Below, piece after piece: positions 18,049 through 26,408 of a stretch of 33,838 nucleotides of DNA. This stretch comes from an uncultured SAR86 cluster bacterium (GTDB lineage: Bacteria > Pseudomonadota > Gammaproteobacteria > Magnimaribacterales > D2472). The stretch covers positions 1-33,838 of the forward strand of contig CABXTT010000012.1 in the NCBI GenBank assembly GCA_902515155.1. The letters are read 5' to 3'. Position numbers and translations under genes: made by a program. Positions within the stretch are counted from its first letter, which is position 1. Every line of letters starts with the position of its first letter. The notes beneath the pieces were generated by a model, which was given only the letters and a program-made list of their open reading frames with translations, was not told the origin of the DNA and did no database searches.

Positions 18049-18073
18049 AAATTCATTTAATTTAGCTTAGAAT
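18044..18073 (+). promoter_or_regulatory. Candidate promoter of the alpha/beta hydrolase operon
   Basis: TTCATA (18044-18049), an 18-base spacer and TAGAAT (18068-18073) end 7 bases before the ATG at 18081. Initiation would fall at the ATG, again predicting a leaderless message. The -35 hexamer overlaps the start codon of the divergent Nudix gene. Each hexamer matches the sigma-70 consensus in 4-5 of 6 positions. Confidence 0.4.
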
Positions 18074-18080
18074 ACTGTCT

Positions 18081-18980
18081 ATGGAAATAACTGACAATCT
18101 TAATCAAGATATTATTGATGCTCCTGAATGGTTTAAAAAGGCTATTTCAGAAAAATCAACAGACGGAAATATTGAAAGTCCTCATGGAAATATTTCCTAT
18201 ACGCGGTGGGATGCGAACGAAAAAAACGATAGTCTCATAATTTTTATTCATGGAACGGGTGCTCATAAGAATTGGTGGGATCCAATTGCTCCTCAGTTTA
18301 AAGATGTTGCTAATGTTATTGCCGTTGATCTTCCTGGAATGGGAAATTCAGCTTTTAGAGATGAATATAGTATTAAAGATTTTGGTAATTGTATTATTTC
18401 TGTTATTGAAAAAGAAAATTCAAAAAGACAATTCAATAAAATTTCTATAATTGGACATTCTCTTGGTGGACAAGTTGCTGCTTATGTAGCTTCTGAAAGA
18501 AAAGAGTTGATACAAGAATTAATAATGATCGATACTTTTATAAGACCGCCTGACTATAATCCGGATGATCATAAAGGAGGTCCTCTTCGTAAAATTAAAT
18601 ATTACGACGATAAACTAACTATTTTGAATAGGTTCAGGCTAATGCCTAGTCAAGAATGTAGTAATGACTGGTTTTTAAGATACATAGCTGAATATTCTAT
18701 AAAGCAAACATCAGAAGGTTGGCGATGGAGATTTGATGATGCAATGTTTAATAGCCTTGAAAGATTGTTTGGATATAAATTTTCTTTCAAATGTCCTGCT
18801 TTATTTATTCATGGAGAAAAGAGCTTGCTTATGTCTGGTAATATTCTTACAAACATAAAGGAGACTTATGCAGATGTTATGGACTTTATTGAAGTTCCTG
18901 ATGCTGCTCACCACGTCCCTTTGGACAAACCGCTAGAGATTGTTGATATAATCAAGGAAAGATTATTTAACGGGGGTTAA
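18081..18980 (+). CDS. Alpha/beta hydrolase
   Basis: Soluble alpha/beta-hydrolase, 299 aa, no signal peptide. The oxyanion-hole motif is IIFIHGTGAHKNWW, the nucleophile Ser is in GHSLGGQ, and the catalytic His is in AAHHVPLDKP; the acid is probably in the FIHGEKS region. A cap-like insertion (RPPDYNPDDHKGGPLRKI) follows the nucleophile strand. The fold is shared by esterases, epoxide hydrolases and C-C hydrolases, so the substrate is open. It is the first gene of a tight plus-strand operon: the next gene, a paraoxonase-like protein, starts on the base after its stop. That adjacency of two ester/lactone-type hydrolases suggests a joint pathway. Confidence 0.87.
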   Translation: MEITDNLNQDIIDAPEWFKKAISEKSTDGNIESPHGNISYTRWDANEKNDSLIIFIHGTGAHKNWWDPIAPQFKDVANVIAVDLPGMGNSAFRDEYSIKDFGNCIISVIEKENSKRQFNKISIIGHSLGGQVAAYVASERKELIQELIMIDTFIRPPDYNPDDHKGGPLRKIKYYDDKLTILNRFRLMPSQECSNDWFLRYIAEYSIKQTSEGWRWRFDDAMFNSLERLFGYKFSFKCPALFIHGEKSLLMSGNILTNIKETYADVMDFIEVPDAAHHVPLDKPLEIVDIIKERLFNGG

Positions 18981-20345
18981 TTGAACTATTTTCTTGGAGC
19001 ATGCTTTCTTATAAGTGGGTTGTTAATTCTCTTCAAGCCTCTTTATGAAAAACTTACAGACTACTTCATTCTAAAACTAAACATTGCAGGGCTTCTTAAT
19101 ATTGCTTTTGGTTCGGCTATTTTCATATATGGAATATCTCAACCAGATTGGAGCGAAAGACTATGGTCAATTATTTTCATTGTATTTGGTGTTATTGCAG
19201 TTATTAAAGGTTTTTTATTATTCTTTTTCCCAAGACGTTCTGAGAAACTTACTCGGTATTTTGTTCAGCACTATTACAAATTTGTTTTACCAATGTCTGC
19301 TGTTTATATTTTTTTATCTTTATTAACAATTTCTACTGACTATATTGGGCCTCAAAATGATATTAATAAGTGCGAATCAGATTCTTATATAAGTGTTTTA
19401 TGTGGATTCTCAAACCCCGAAGACATTGAGATTACTCCAGATAAAAAATTTTTATTTATGTCAGAGTTTGGTGGTATCGGGCCTTATGAGGAACCTTCTG
19501 CTGGATATTTTGCGATGTTAGATCTTGAAAGTAACAAGAAAATAGTTCCAGAAATAGTTATTGGAAATAATGATTGGGGTAATCCAGAGTGTTCTAGAAG
19601 CACTTCAGATAGCTATGGTCCTCATGGTATTGATATGGTTCAAAGAAATGATGATTCTTATCAAATAGGTGTAATAAATCATTTTCCTAAAGAATCTATT
19701 GAAATGTTTGAGCTTTCTAAAAAGGATTCATCTTGGAGTCTCACTTGGCGAGGATGTATCAATGTTCCTGATGAATATTACTTTAACGACATAGGGCTCA
19801 AAAAGGATGGAAGTTTTTATGCTTCTCATATGTATAAGAGAGATATCACTTTTTCTGAGTGGCTTATGGTTACAATTTTTAAAAGTAATTCTGGGCACGT
19901 TGTTCTTTGGGAAGGAGACGAATTTAAGAAAATTCCTAATTCAGATGGGAGTGGTCCTAATGGAATAACTTTAGATGAAGTAAAAAACTTACTTTATATA
20001 AGTTACAACCAAGGAGATCAGATAGTTATCTTTGATCTGTCTGAACATATTAAAGTTAAAAGTTACTTTGTTCAATCACCAGATAATATTCATCTTGAAA
20101 GCAACTCTGCATGGATAACATCACTAGATTTTCAGCCAAATGATATTGGTGATTGTGATAAAAGAATTAGTTGCTCTCTTCCCTTTTCAGTTCATGAGCT
20201 GGATAGAAATTCATTGGAGTTAAAAAATAAATACTCATTTAGTAAAACAGTATTTGGTCTTCCAACAGTTGCAGTGCCTGTAAATGAAAAAATTTATATG
20301 GGTTCTTTTCATTCAGATCGAATAGGCTATTTTATAAAAGAATAA
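18981..20345 (+). CDS. Membrane-anchored paraoxonase-like (SMP-30/PON superfamily) protein
   Basis: A 454-aa two-part protein. Residues 1-115 hold about four membrane helices as a duplicated unit: ISGLLILFKPLYEKLTDYF and IKGFLLFFFPRRSEKLTRYF are clear copies. The rest is a six-bladed propeller resembling paraoxonases, Ca2+-dependent lactonase/arylesterases. Expected PON1 landmarks appear in order: NPEDIEI (Glu147-Asp148), GPHGI (His215), VINHF (His234), FNDI (Asn269), GPNGI (Asn327) and PDNI (Asp368-Asn369). The two histidines are 19 residues apart, as in PON1 (His115/His134). The start is a TTG directly after the alpha/beta hydrolase stop, with GGGGG upstream as a possible ribosome site. The propeller is probably periplasmic. 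Lactonase activity is inferred. Confidence 0.8.
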   Translation: MNYFLGACFLISGLLILFKPLYEKLTDYFILKLNIAGLLNIAFGSAIFIYGISQPDWSERLWSIIFIVFGVIAVIKGFLLFFFPRRSEKLTRYFVQHYYKFVLPMSAVYIFLSLLTISTDYIGPQNDINKCESDSYISVLCGFSNPEDIEITPDKKFLFMSEFGGIGPYEEPSAGYFAMLDLESNKKIVPEIVIGNNDWGNPECSRSTSDSYGPHGIDMVQRNDDSYQIGVINHFPKESIEMFELSKKDSSWSLTWRGCINVPDEYYFNDIGLKKDGSFYASHMYKRDITFSEWLMVTIFKSNSGHVVLWEGDEFKKIPNSDGSGPNGITLDEVKNLLYISYNQGDQIVIFDLSEHIKVKSYFVQSPDNIHLESNSAWITSLDFQPNDIGDCDKRISCSLPFSVHELDRNSLELKNKYSFSKTVFGLPTVAVPVNEKIYMGSFHSDRIGYFIKE

Positions 20346-20349
20346 ATCT

Positions 20350-21180
20350 ATGGCTCTAAAATTTAATTTTGAAAGCTTAGATAATAAGCTACCCAAAAGA
20401 GATATTAATTCACATAAAGGCAATAACGGAAGAGTTTTGATTGTTGCTGGATCTGAAGGTATGGGTGGAGCAGGAATTCTTGCCTCTGAGGCAAGTCTTT
20501 TTTCTGGCTCAGGCTTGGTCAGCTTGTTTACACATAAATCAAATGTAAGTGCTTCTCTTGAACGTAATCCTGAAATAATGGTACTTGGCATTGATGACTG
20601 TATAGAATATTCAAATAACTTAGACGTTTTATTGATTGGTCCGGGGCTTGGAAGCGATAAATGGTCAAAACTTATGTCAAAGTATCTTGATCAAGTTAAT
20701 AAAAATATTTGCTTAGTTGTTGATGCAGGAGGTCTTAGTTTTTTAAAATCTACTCCTTTAGTTTTAGAATGTAAAAGTACAATTTTGACACCTCATCCAG
20801 GAGAAGCAGCCAACTTATTAGATACAACAGTAGAAGCTATTCAAGGAGATAGAGAAAATTCTGCAAAAAAAATAGCAGAAAAGTATGGGGTATCAGCTGT
20901 TATTTTAAAAGGGCATAAAACAGTAGTATTTTTAAGTGGCACTGATAGGACTTTCGTGAGTGATATTGGAGGTCCAGAGCTAGCTTCTGCTGGCACAGGA
21001 GATGTTTTAGCTGGCATTCTCAGTGCCCTTCTTGCTCAAAATATGAATCTTGAAGATGCTTGTTTATTAGCTGTTGCAGTTCATTCTAAAGCTGGTATAA
21101 ATTTCAAAGAGGATATTGGAGAAATTGGTTTAAACGCTTCGGCTTTAATTCCATTAATTAGGAAGTTACTTAATCAATGA
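20350..21180 (+). CDS. nnrD: ADP-dependent NAD(P)H-hydrate dehydratase
   Basis: Repairs hydrated NAD(P)H in the cytoplasm using ADP. It is 276 aa and ribokinase-like in fold: NNGRVLIVAGSEGMGGAGILA at the N-terminus, LLIGPGLGSD, TPHPGEAANLL and AGTGDVLAGILSALL. In E. coli the same enzyme is fused behind an epimerase domain (YjeF_N); here the protein starts directly at the dehydratase domain, so epimerase activity must come from another gene or be missing. It is 4 bases after the paraoxonase-like gene and overlaps tsaE by 4 bases. The nnrD-tsaE-amiB order is the same as in E. coli. Confidence 0.94.
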   Translation: MALKFNFESLDNKLPKRDINSHKGNNGRVLIVAGSEGMGGAGILASEASLFSGSGLVSLFTHKSNVSASLERNPEIMVLGIDDCIEYSNNLDVLLIGPGLGSDKWSKLMSKYLDQVNKNICLVVDAGGLSFLKSTPLVLECKSTILTPHPGEAANLLDTTVEAIQGDRENSAKKIAEKYGVSAVILKGHKTVVFLSGTDRTFVSDIGGPELASAGTGDVLAGILSALLAQNMNLEDACLLAVAVHSKAGINFKEDIGEIGLNASALIPLIRKLLNQ

Positions 21181-21638
21181 AAAAATTAATTTTACAAAAT
21201 GATGATGCAACTAATGAGCTAGGGGCCCAAATTGCCAAAGAAATAAATAAATCAAATAGCAATTGTATTGAAATTCATCTTGAGGGTGATTTGGGTGCGG
21301 GTAAAACATTTATCTCAAGATCGATAATAAAAAATTGTGGATGGCAAGAACTAGTTAAAAGCCCTACTTATACTTTATGTGAAGAGTATGATTTTAACGA
21401 ATTATTATTCCTACATATTGATTTATATAGAACAGAGGAAGCCCAAGACATTGAAATTTTTAATTTGGATAGAAAAATAGATTCAAAAAAAATTATCCTT
21501 ATTGAATGGCCAGAAAGATTACAATGTCAAAGAAATTTTGATTTGAAAATTGTTTTTAAGCATCTTGAAAAAGGTAGGGAGATATCCCTCCTAACTAAAG
21601 GTAATATTTTTTCTGATTGGGTAAAGAATTATGAATAA
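21177..21638 (+). CDS. tsaE: tRNA threonylcarbamoyladenosine biosynthesis ATPase TsaE
   Basis: P-loop ATPase that works with TsaB and TsaD to install t6A at position 37 of ANN-decoding tRNAs. It is 153 aa, matching E. coli YjeE. Walker A is LEGDLGAGKTFISRSI; SPTYTLCEEY, LHIDLYR and IEWPERL are the other family markers. It overlaps nnrD by ATGA at its start and amiB by 8 bases at its end, so translation of the three is probably coupled. AGGAAG sits rather far (about 12 bases) before the ATG. Confidence 0.94.
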   Translation: MKKLILQNDDATNELGAQIAKEINKSNSNCIEIHLEGDLGAGKTFISRSIIKNCGWQELVKSPTYTLCEEYDFNELLFLHIDLYRTEEAQDIEIFNLDRKIDSKKIILIEWPERLQCQRNFDLKIVFKHLEKGREISLLTKGNIFSDWVKNYE

Positions 21639-22881
21639 ATTAATTGGGTTATTAATTATTACAAGTTTTGTCCAATCCAATGAATTATCTTTACAAAAAA
21701 TCGAAGAAATTGAAGATGCAAATATCAAAATTACATTTGAGATGGATAGAGTTGCATATGTTAATTCATATGCTTTAGAAAACCCTTCTCGAATTGTTCT
21801 TGAGGTTAATCAAACTAGTCTCAAAATGCCTATAAACGAAGCATATAATTATCCAATCAAAAAAGTCAGAGCATCCTCTGATAATGATCTTACAAGAGTT
21901 GTGATTGATTTGTACGAATCTGTATATTGGCGTAAACCAATTCAATCTCAAGCAGATAAAAATGTTCTATTAGAACTTCAGATTAAAAAAGATAGAAATC
22001 TTAAAAAAAATAACAGAGATATCATAATCGCTATTGATGCTGGACATGGTGGTAAATATCCAGGTGCAGTTGGGCCAAATAATATATTAGAAAAAGATGT
22101 AACTTTACTGATTGCAAAAGAATTAGAAAGAACATTAAGAGATACAAAAGGCTATCAAGCTGTAATGATAAGAGATAATGATGAGACGATCAGTTTAAAT
22201 GAAAGATATCAATATGCTAGAAAATCTGGTGCAGATATTTTTGTTTCCATTCATGCAGACGGTTTTAGACTAGAGTCAGTAAAAGGTGCTTCTGTCTTCA
22301 TATGGTCTGATGAGGCATCAAGCACTATAGCAATGAATTTATCAGAAAAACAAAGAAAAAGAATACAGGCAGACATAAAAAACTTAAAACCAAATGATTT
22401 TGATGAAGATGCAGCAAGAAATAAATATCCTGAAATTTATGAAAATAAGATTAATCAGAGCAAAATTTTAGGTACTAAAATTCTTGATCAACTAAAAAGA
22501 GATCCTTATACAAAAATTCACAAAAAAAATGTCGAATATGCTGACTTTAGAGTCTTAAAATCAATTGATATTCCATCCATATTAGTAGAGTCAGGCTTCA
22601 TAACAAATCCAGAAGATGCAAAAAGGCTCAAAGGAAAGGCAGGAAGGCGCATGATAGCCAGATCTGTCTTTCTTGGAATACATAATTACTTCAAAGAGGT
22701 GCCGAAACCAAATACTTTTATGGAAAAGGATCCAGGTTACGTTATGTATGAAATTCAAAAGGGAGACGTTGTATCAGAAATAGCAATAAGATTTGGAGTT
22801 ACGGTTGAAGAGATAAATGACACTAATCAATTAAACAATAAATCTATATATCCAGGTCAATTAATAAAAATAATTATTTAA
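21631..22881 (+). CDS. amiB: N-acetylmuramoyl-L-alanine amidase with AMIN and LysM domains
   Basis: Periplasmic zinc amidase that removes stem peptides from glycan strands, mainly at the septum for daughter-cell separation. The order is signal peptide (1-17), AMIN domain (about 20-120), Amidase_3 catalytic domain (about 130-350) and a C-terminal LysM (from about 370, YEIQKGDVVSEIAIRFGVT). Zinc and catalytic residues are visible in IDAGHGG, ILEKDV, SIHADGF and LVESGFI. A segment between them, rich in Lys, Asp and Asn, is where the EnvC/NlpD-controlled inhibitory helix sits in relatives. AmiB rather than AmiC is chosen from the nnrD-tsaE context and the LysM. Its stop overlaps the convergent priA by 4 bases; mutL, next in E. 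coli, is not here. Confidence 0.92.
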   Translation: MNKLIGLLIITSFVQSNELSLQKIEEIEDANIKITFEMDRVAYVNSYALENPSRIVLEVNQTSLKMPINEAYNYPIKKVRASSDNDLTRVVIDLYESVYWRKPIQSQADKNVLLELQIKKDRNLKKNNRDIIIAIDAGHGGKYPGAVGPNNILEKDVTLLIAKELERTLRDTKGYQAVMIRDNDETISLNERYQYARKSGADIFVSIHADGFRLESVKGASVFIWSDEASSTIAMNLSEKQRKRIQADIKNLKPNDFDEDAARNKYPEIYENKINQSKILGTKILDQLKRDPYTKIHKKNVEYADFRVLKSIDIPSILVESGFITNPEDAKRLKGKAGRRMIARSVFLGIHNYFKEVPKPNTFMEKDPGYVMYEIQKGDVVSEIAIRFGVTVEEINDTNQLNNKSIYPGQLIKIII

Positions 22882-24866
22882 TTGATATCAATAGGATCAA
22901 TATCGAAAGCCCATTTTACTTTTTTAGATTCTGGCCATTTATCAAATTCTACTGTTAAAAATTTAAGTACTTTATTTAAGAACGTTTTCTTTGAAGACTG
23001 AATATAAATATGATGTCTATAGTTACCTTTTGACTTTGATATTAGTGATGGCAATGGTCCGATAATATTAATACCTCTTCTGTTTGAAAGAGTTAAAACT
23101 GCCTTTTCTAAAAAATCTAAATTGCTTTTTTGTGTTGGTGAGGAACTTCTAAGCAAACATAGAGTTGAATATGGTGGGAGATTCATCTTCATATTATTAT
23201 CTAAGCATTGTTTTGCAAAATTCATATAATTCCCTGTCTTAATCTTATTAAGATTAATATCATCGGGGTATCTTGTTTGGATAATTACTTTTGCCAGATT
23301 ATTGTTCCTGCCAGCTCTTCCTGATACTTGAATAAGCAACTGGGATATCTTTTCTAAAGCATTAATTTCAGGTGATATTAATCCATTATCTGCATTTAAA
23401 ATTACACTTAATGTAACTTTCGGAAAATCATGTCCCTTTGCTAACATCTGAGTTCCTACAAGAATGGCGGCTTCAGAAGAATGAATTTTTTTTACAATAG
23501 CCTCCATTGCACCAACTTTTTTTGTTGAATCATGATCAACCCTTATTATTGATGTTTTTGGAAAACTGCTTTCAAGAACCTCTTCCACACGCTCAGTACC
23601 AGCTCCATGAAAATGAAATTCGTCTTCATTGCATACAGGGCAACATTTGTTAACAGCATAAGCGGATTCGCACCTATGGCATATCAGTCTATTTCTTGAT
23701 TGATGGAATACTAAATTAGTATCACATGACTTGCATTCAGCCACCCACCCACAAGAGCCACATTGATATAAAGGAGCAAAACCTCTTCTATTAATAAAAA
23801 CTAATACTTGCTCTCCTTTATTAATTACATTCTGCATAACACTTATTGTTTCCATAGCAAGACCACCAATCAAAGGACTGTTGTTAATATCAAGAGCTAT
23901 TAACTTTGGAGGCTTTCTGCCATCAACTCTGCTTAAAATGTCTACTTTTTTAAATTTCTTTTCTCCAACAAGTTTTAAAGATTGAAGCGATGGAGTTGCA
24001 GAGCCAAGTACAATTGGAATATCTTGTAATTGAGATCTCTTAATGCCAAGGTCTCTTGCAGAAAATTTGAATCCCTCTGATTGTCTAAATGACTGATCGT
24101 GCTCTTCATCTATTATTATCAATCCAATGTCTTTCAAAGGCATAAGAACTGCAGATCTGGTGCCTATTATAATTTTTATATTTCCAAATTTAGCTTTTAA
24201 CCAAATTTTTAATCTTTTACTAGGAGTCTGCCTTGAATGATATAAGCCAATCTCTCCATCAAATCTATCTTCAAATCTAGAGAGCAACTGAGGAGTTAAG
24301 TTAATTTCAGGAACTAAAATTAATACAGCTTTGTTTTTCCTTATGCAGTCCTCAGCAAGTCTTAAATAAACTTCAGTTTTGCCTGAGCCTGTTACTCCAT
24401 ACAATAGCGAGGGTAAAAAACCCTTAGCCTTAGATAATTCTTTTACAGCTTTATTCTGATCCTTGGTAAGATTAAATTTTTTATCTTCTTCATTTATAGA
24501 ATATTCAGATATTTTTTCAATGGGTTCAATTTTATTATTATTTATTTTTCGTAATTGAGTTGGAATAAACGTATTGAAAACCTCTCCTATAGGATGATGA
24601 TAATAATCTGAAGCCCATAAAATAGAGTTAAAAATAGATTTTTCAAATAAAGGATATGCATCCATGATTGAAATAATCTCTTTGATAGCCCCTATTTTTC
24701 CTAATAATTGTGGTTTTTGAATGTTTTTATTAATTACTCCTACCAGTAATCTATTACCAAAAGGTATTGATACTCTTGTTCCTTTTTTTATTTTCAATTC
24801 AGAGCTATATGTAAAACATTGTCTCAACGGCAGTGAAACAGCAACATCATAATAAAAAATATTCAT
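22878..24866 (-). CDS. priA: Primosomal replication restart helicase PriA
   Basis: 3'-5' DNA helicase that recognises stalled forks and reloads the replisome. It is 662 aa, slightly shorter than E. coli PriA (732). Domain order: N-terminal 3'-DNA-binding region (1-100), helicase with Walker A GVTGSGKTEVYLRL and DEEH box, then the zinc-binding insertion with eight cysteines (CGSCGWVAECKSC ... CHRCESAY ... CCPVC), then motifs V/VI (VGTQMLAKGHDFPKV, QVSGRAGR). It is divergent from the L31 gene, as priA and rpmE are in E. coli. TACAAT (24873-24878, minus strand) sits 6 bases before the ATG as a possible -10 box. Confidence 0.96.
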   Translation of the reverse strand: MNIFYYDVAVSLPLRQCFTYSSELKIKKGTRVSIPFGNRLLVGVINKNIQKPQLLGKIGAIKEIISIMDAYPLFEKSIFNSILWASDYYHHPIGEVFNTFIPTQLRKINNNKIEPIEKISEYSINEEDKKFNLTKDQNKAVKELSKAKGFLPSLLYGVTGSGKTEVYLRLAEDCIRKNKAVLILVPEINLTPQLLSRFEDRFDGEIGLYHSRQTPSKRLKIWLKAKFGNIKIIIGTRSAVLMPLKDIGLIIIDEEHDQSFRQSEGFKFSARDLGIKRSQLQDIPIVLGSATPSLQSLKLVGEKKFKKVDILSRVDGRKPPKLIALDINNSPLIGGLAMETISVMQNVINKGEQVLVFINRRGFAPLYQCGSCGWVAECKSCDTNLVFHQSRNRLICHRCESAYAVNKCCPVCNEDEFHFHGAGTERVEEVLESSFPKTSIIRVDHDSTKKVGAMEAIVKKIHSSEAAILVGTQMLAKGHDFPKVTLSVILNADNGLISPEINALEKISQLLIQVSGRAGRNNNLAKVIIQTRYPDDINLNKIKTGNYMNFAKQCLDNNMKMNLPPYSTLCLLRSSSPTQKSNLDFLEKAVLTLSNRRGINIIGPLPSLISKSKGNYRHHIYIQSSKKTFLNKVLKFLTVEFDKWPESKKVKWAFDIDPIDIN

Positions 24867-24891
24867 TTTTTAATTGTAATGGAGATAATTT

Positions 24892-24920
24892 TTGATATAG
24901 TTCTCATCCTAATTTAGATT
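24892..24920 (+). promoter_or_regulatory. Promoter of the L31 gene, leaderless type
   Basis: TTGATA (24892-24897), a 17-base spacer and TAGATT (24915-24920) match a sigma-70 promoter well. The -10 box ends 5 bases before the ATG at 24926, so transcription should start at the ATG. No Shine-Dalgarno sequence is present. There is no obvious Zur-type palindrome. Confidence 0.55.
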
Positions 24921-24925
24921 TTATT

Positions 24926-25174
24926 ATGAAAAAAGATATACATCCTGAATACCGCGAAGTTTTATTCCATGACACTGGTGTAGATAAGTACTTCATAATC
25001 CGTTCAACGCTAGACACAACTCAAACGAAAGAATGGGAAGATGGAAAAACTTATCCATATTATGCTGTTGATATATCTTCTGCTTCACATCCTTTTTACA
25101 CTGGTAAACAAAAAATTATTGATACTGGTGGTAGAGTTCAAAAATTTGAAGAGAGATTTGGTAAAAAGAAATAA
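24926..25174 (+). CDS. rpmE2: Ribosomal protein bL31 type B (zinc-independent)
   Basis: Large-subunit protein bL31 of the B (C-minus) type, 82 aa. [16 protein letters not shown] at the N-terminus and [29 protein letters not shown] at the end are the type B signature. It has no cysteine at all, so the zinc ribbon of type A L31 is missing. In organisms with both, type B is used when zinc is scarce under Zur control. Here it occupies the slot beside priA that rpmE (type A) has in E. coli, and it may be the only copy. It is divergent from priA by 59 bases and converges on dut (5-base gap). Confidence 0.94.
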   Translation: MKKDIHPEYREVLFHDTGVDKYFIIRSTLDTTQTKEWEDGKTYPYYAVDISSASHPFYTGKQKIIDTGGRVQKFEERFGKKK

Positions 25175-25179
25175 ATTAA

Positions 25180-25635
25180 TCAATTTAGACCAGAACTCCC
25201 AAAACCTTTTTCACCTCTTTCAGTTTCTTCAAAATCCTCTACAACATTAAATTTTGCCTGAACTACAGGAACAATAATCATCTGAGCTATCCTATCACCT
25301 GGATTAATTTCAAAATCATTGCTGGATCTATTCCATGCAGGAACCATTAATTCACCTTGGTAATCCGAGTCAATTAATCCAACTAAATTACCAAGCACAA
25401 TTCCATGTTTAGACCCAAGACCAGATCTTGGTACAACTAATGCAGCAAGATCACTATCTTCAAGATACATCGCAAAACCTATTGGAATCAAATGTGAAGA
25501 ACCTGCTTCTAGAGTTATTTTCTCATCAAGGCAAGCTCTAAGGTCCAACCCTGCGGAGCCCTTAGTCTTATATTCAGGCAATGGAATAGACTTACCCATA
25601 AGAGGATTAATAATTTTTATTTTTACATCTTTCAA
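25180..25635 (-). CDS. dut: Deoxyuridine triphosphatase
   Basis: Homotrimeric dUTPase, converting dUTP to dUMP plus pyrophosphate, which keeps uracil out of DNA and supplies dTMP synthesis. It is 151 aa, the same length as E. coli Dut. All five motifs are present: [30 protein letters not shown] (catalytic Asp), GDRIAQMI, and the flexible C-terminal [11 protein letters not shown] that closes over the substrate. It overlaps the sixA stop codon by 4 bases, so it should be translated from the sixA transcript. The usual partner dfp (coaBC) is not here, although rpmB, often near dfp-dut, lies just beyond sixA. Confidence 0.96.
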   Translation of the reverse strand: MKDVKIKIINPLMGKSIPLPEYKTKGSAGLDLRACLDEKITLEAGSSHLIPIGFAMYLEDSDLAALVVPRSGLGSKHGIVLGNLVGLIDSDYQGELMVPAWNRSSNDFEINPGDRIAQMIIVPVVQAKFNVVEDFEETERGEKGFGSSGLN

Positions 25636-26126
25636 AGTTTAAGCTCCTTAGGTTTGATAAACGATTTTAACGTACATTTTTTTAAAGGCACGTCTTTCCA
25701 AAGATTTTCTGTTGTAATTTCTGCTAATGAGCATGTTGGAAATTTAATAAGCCTTTGCTCTGTAAGTTCTTCTACCAAATAATGCATAGTTGGATTATGG
25801 CCAACCAATAATACTGATGAAATTGATTCTTTTAAGCTTTTAATTAGACTAGAAACTTCTGAGATTCCACCAAAATATAGTTCATCCAAATAATCAGCCT
25901 GATTAATAGGAAAATTAAATCCATCAGAGCATAAATCAAATGTTTGTTTAGTTCTTTCTGAACTACTACAGTAAACTTTATCTACTGAATAATTATTTTT
26001 TCTAACATATTCTGAAATTTTTGCTGCATTATTGATACCTCTTTTAGATAAAGGTCTGTCAAAATCTTGTTGTCCTAAATTGCTCCAATCTGATTTAGCG
26101 TGTCTTAGTAAGAAAATTTGTTTCAT
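25632..26126 (-). CDS. sixA: Phosphohistidine phosphatase SixA-like
   Basis: Histidine-phosphatase superfamily protein, 164 aa. The catalytic RHA motif is LLRHAKSDW at the N-terminus, DRPLSKRG follows, SSSERTKQT is the second phosphate-binding Arg region, and the second His is in [14 protein letters not shown]. SixA removes phosphate from phosphohistidine, in E. coli on ArcB and on the nitrogen PTS protein NPr. No such partner is nearby, so the target here is unknown. It is first in a minus-strand pair with dut and divergent from rpmB by 45 bases. A weak TA-rich -10 region lies very close to the ATG. Confidence 0.88.
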   Translation of the reverse strand: MKQIFLLRHAKSDWSNLGQQDFDRPLSKRGINNAAKISEYVRKNNYSVDKVYCSSSERTKQTFDLCSDGFNFPINQADYLDELYFGGISEVSSLIKSLKESISSVLLVGHNPTMHYLVEELTEQRLIKFPTCSLAEITTENLWKDVPLKKCTLKSFIKPKELKL

Positions 26127-26171
26127 AATAGTATTGCTATGTCTGTCAGGGTTATATAAAATCGCGTTTCA

Positions 26172-26408
26172 ATGAGTAAAATATGTCAAGTAACAGGTAA
26201 GATACCACAGTCTGGGAACAATGTTTCTCATGCTAAAAATAGGACTAAAAGAAAGTTCTTTCCTAACCTGCATACGCATAAATTCTGGGTAGAATCAGAA
26301 AATAGATTCGTCAATCTTAAAGTCTCAGCTAAAGGCATGAGAATTATAGATAAAAAAGGAATCAGTGAAGTTCTTAAAGATTTAAGAGCTAACGGTCAAA
26401 AAGTCTAA
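26172..26408 (+). CDS. rpmB: Ribosomal protein bL28
   Basis: Large-subunit protein bL28, 78 aa, the same length as in E. coli. [33 protein letters not shown] and the [13 protein letters not shown] stretch are unmistakable. In most gammaproteobacteria rpmG (bL33) follows within tens of bases; here the stop overlaps the convergent iron-binding gene by 4 bases, so rpmG has moved or been lost. TATAAA (26155-26160) ends 11 bases before the ATG and may be the -10 box, giving a leader of only about five bases. Confidence 0.97.
   Translation: MSKICQVTGKIPQSGNNVSHAKNRTKRKFFPNLHTHKFWVESENRFVNLKVSAKGMRIIDKKGISEVLKDLRANGQKV

Noticed and set aside
22881-22892. Perfect palindrome ATTGATATCAAT at the amiB/priA junction
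   Set aside because: It lies in the priA C-terminal codons, has no loop or T-tract, and short AT palindromes are expected by chance in this composition.
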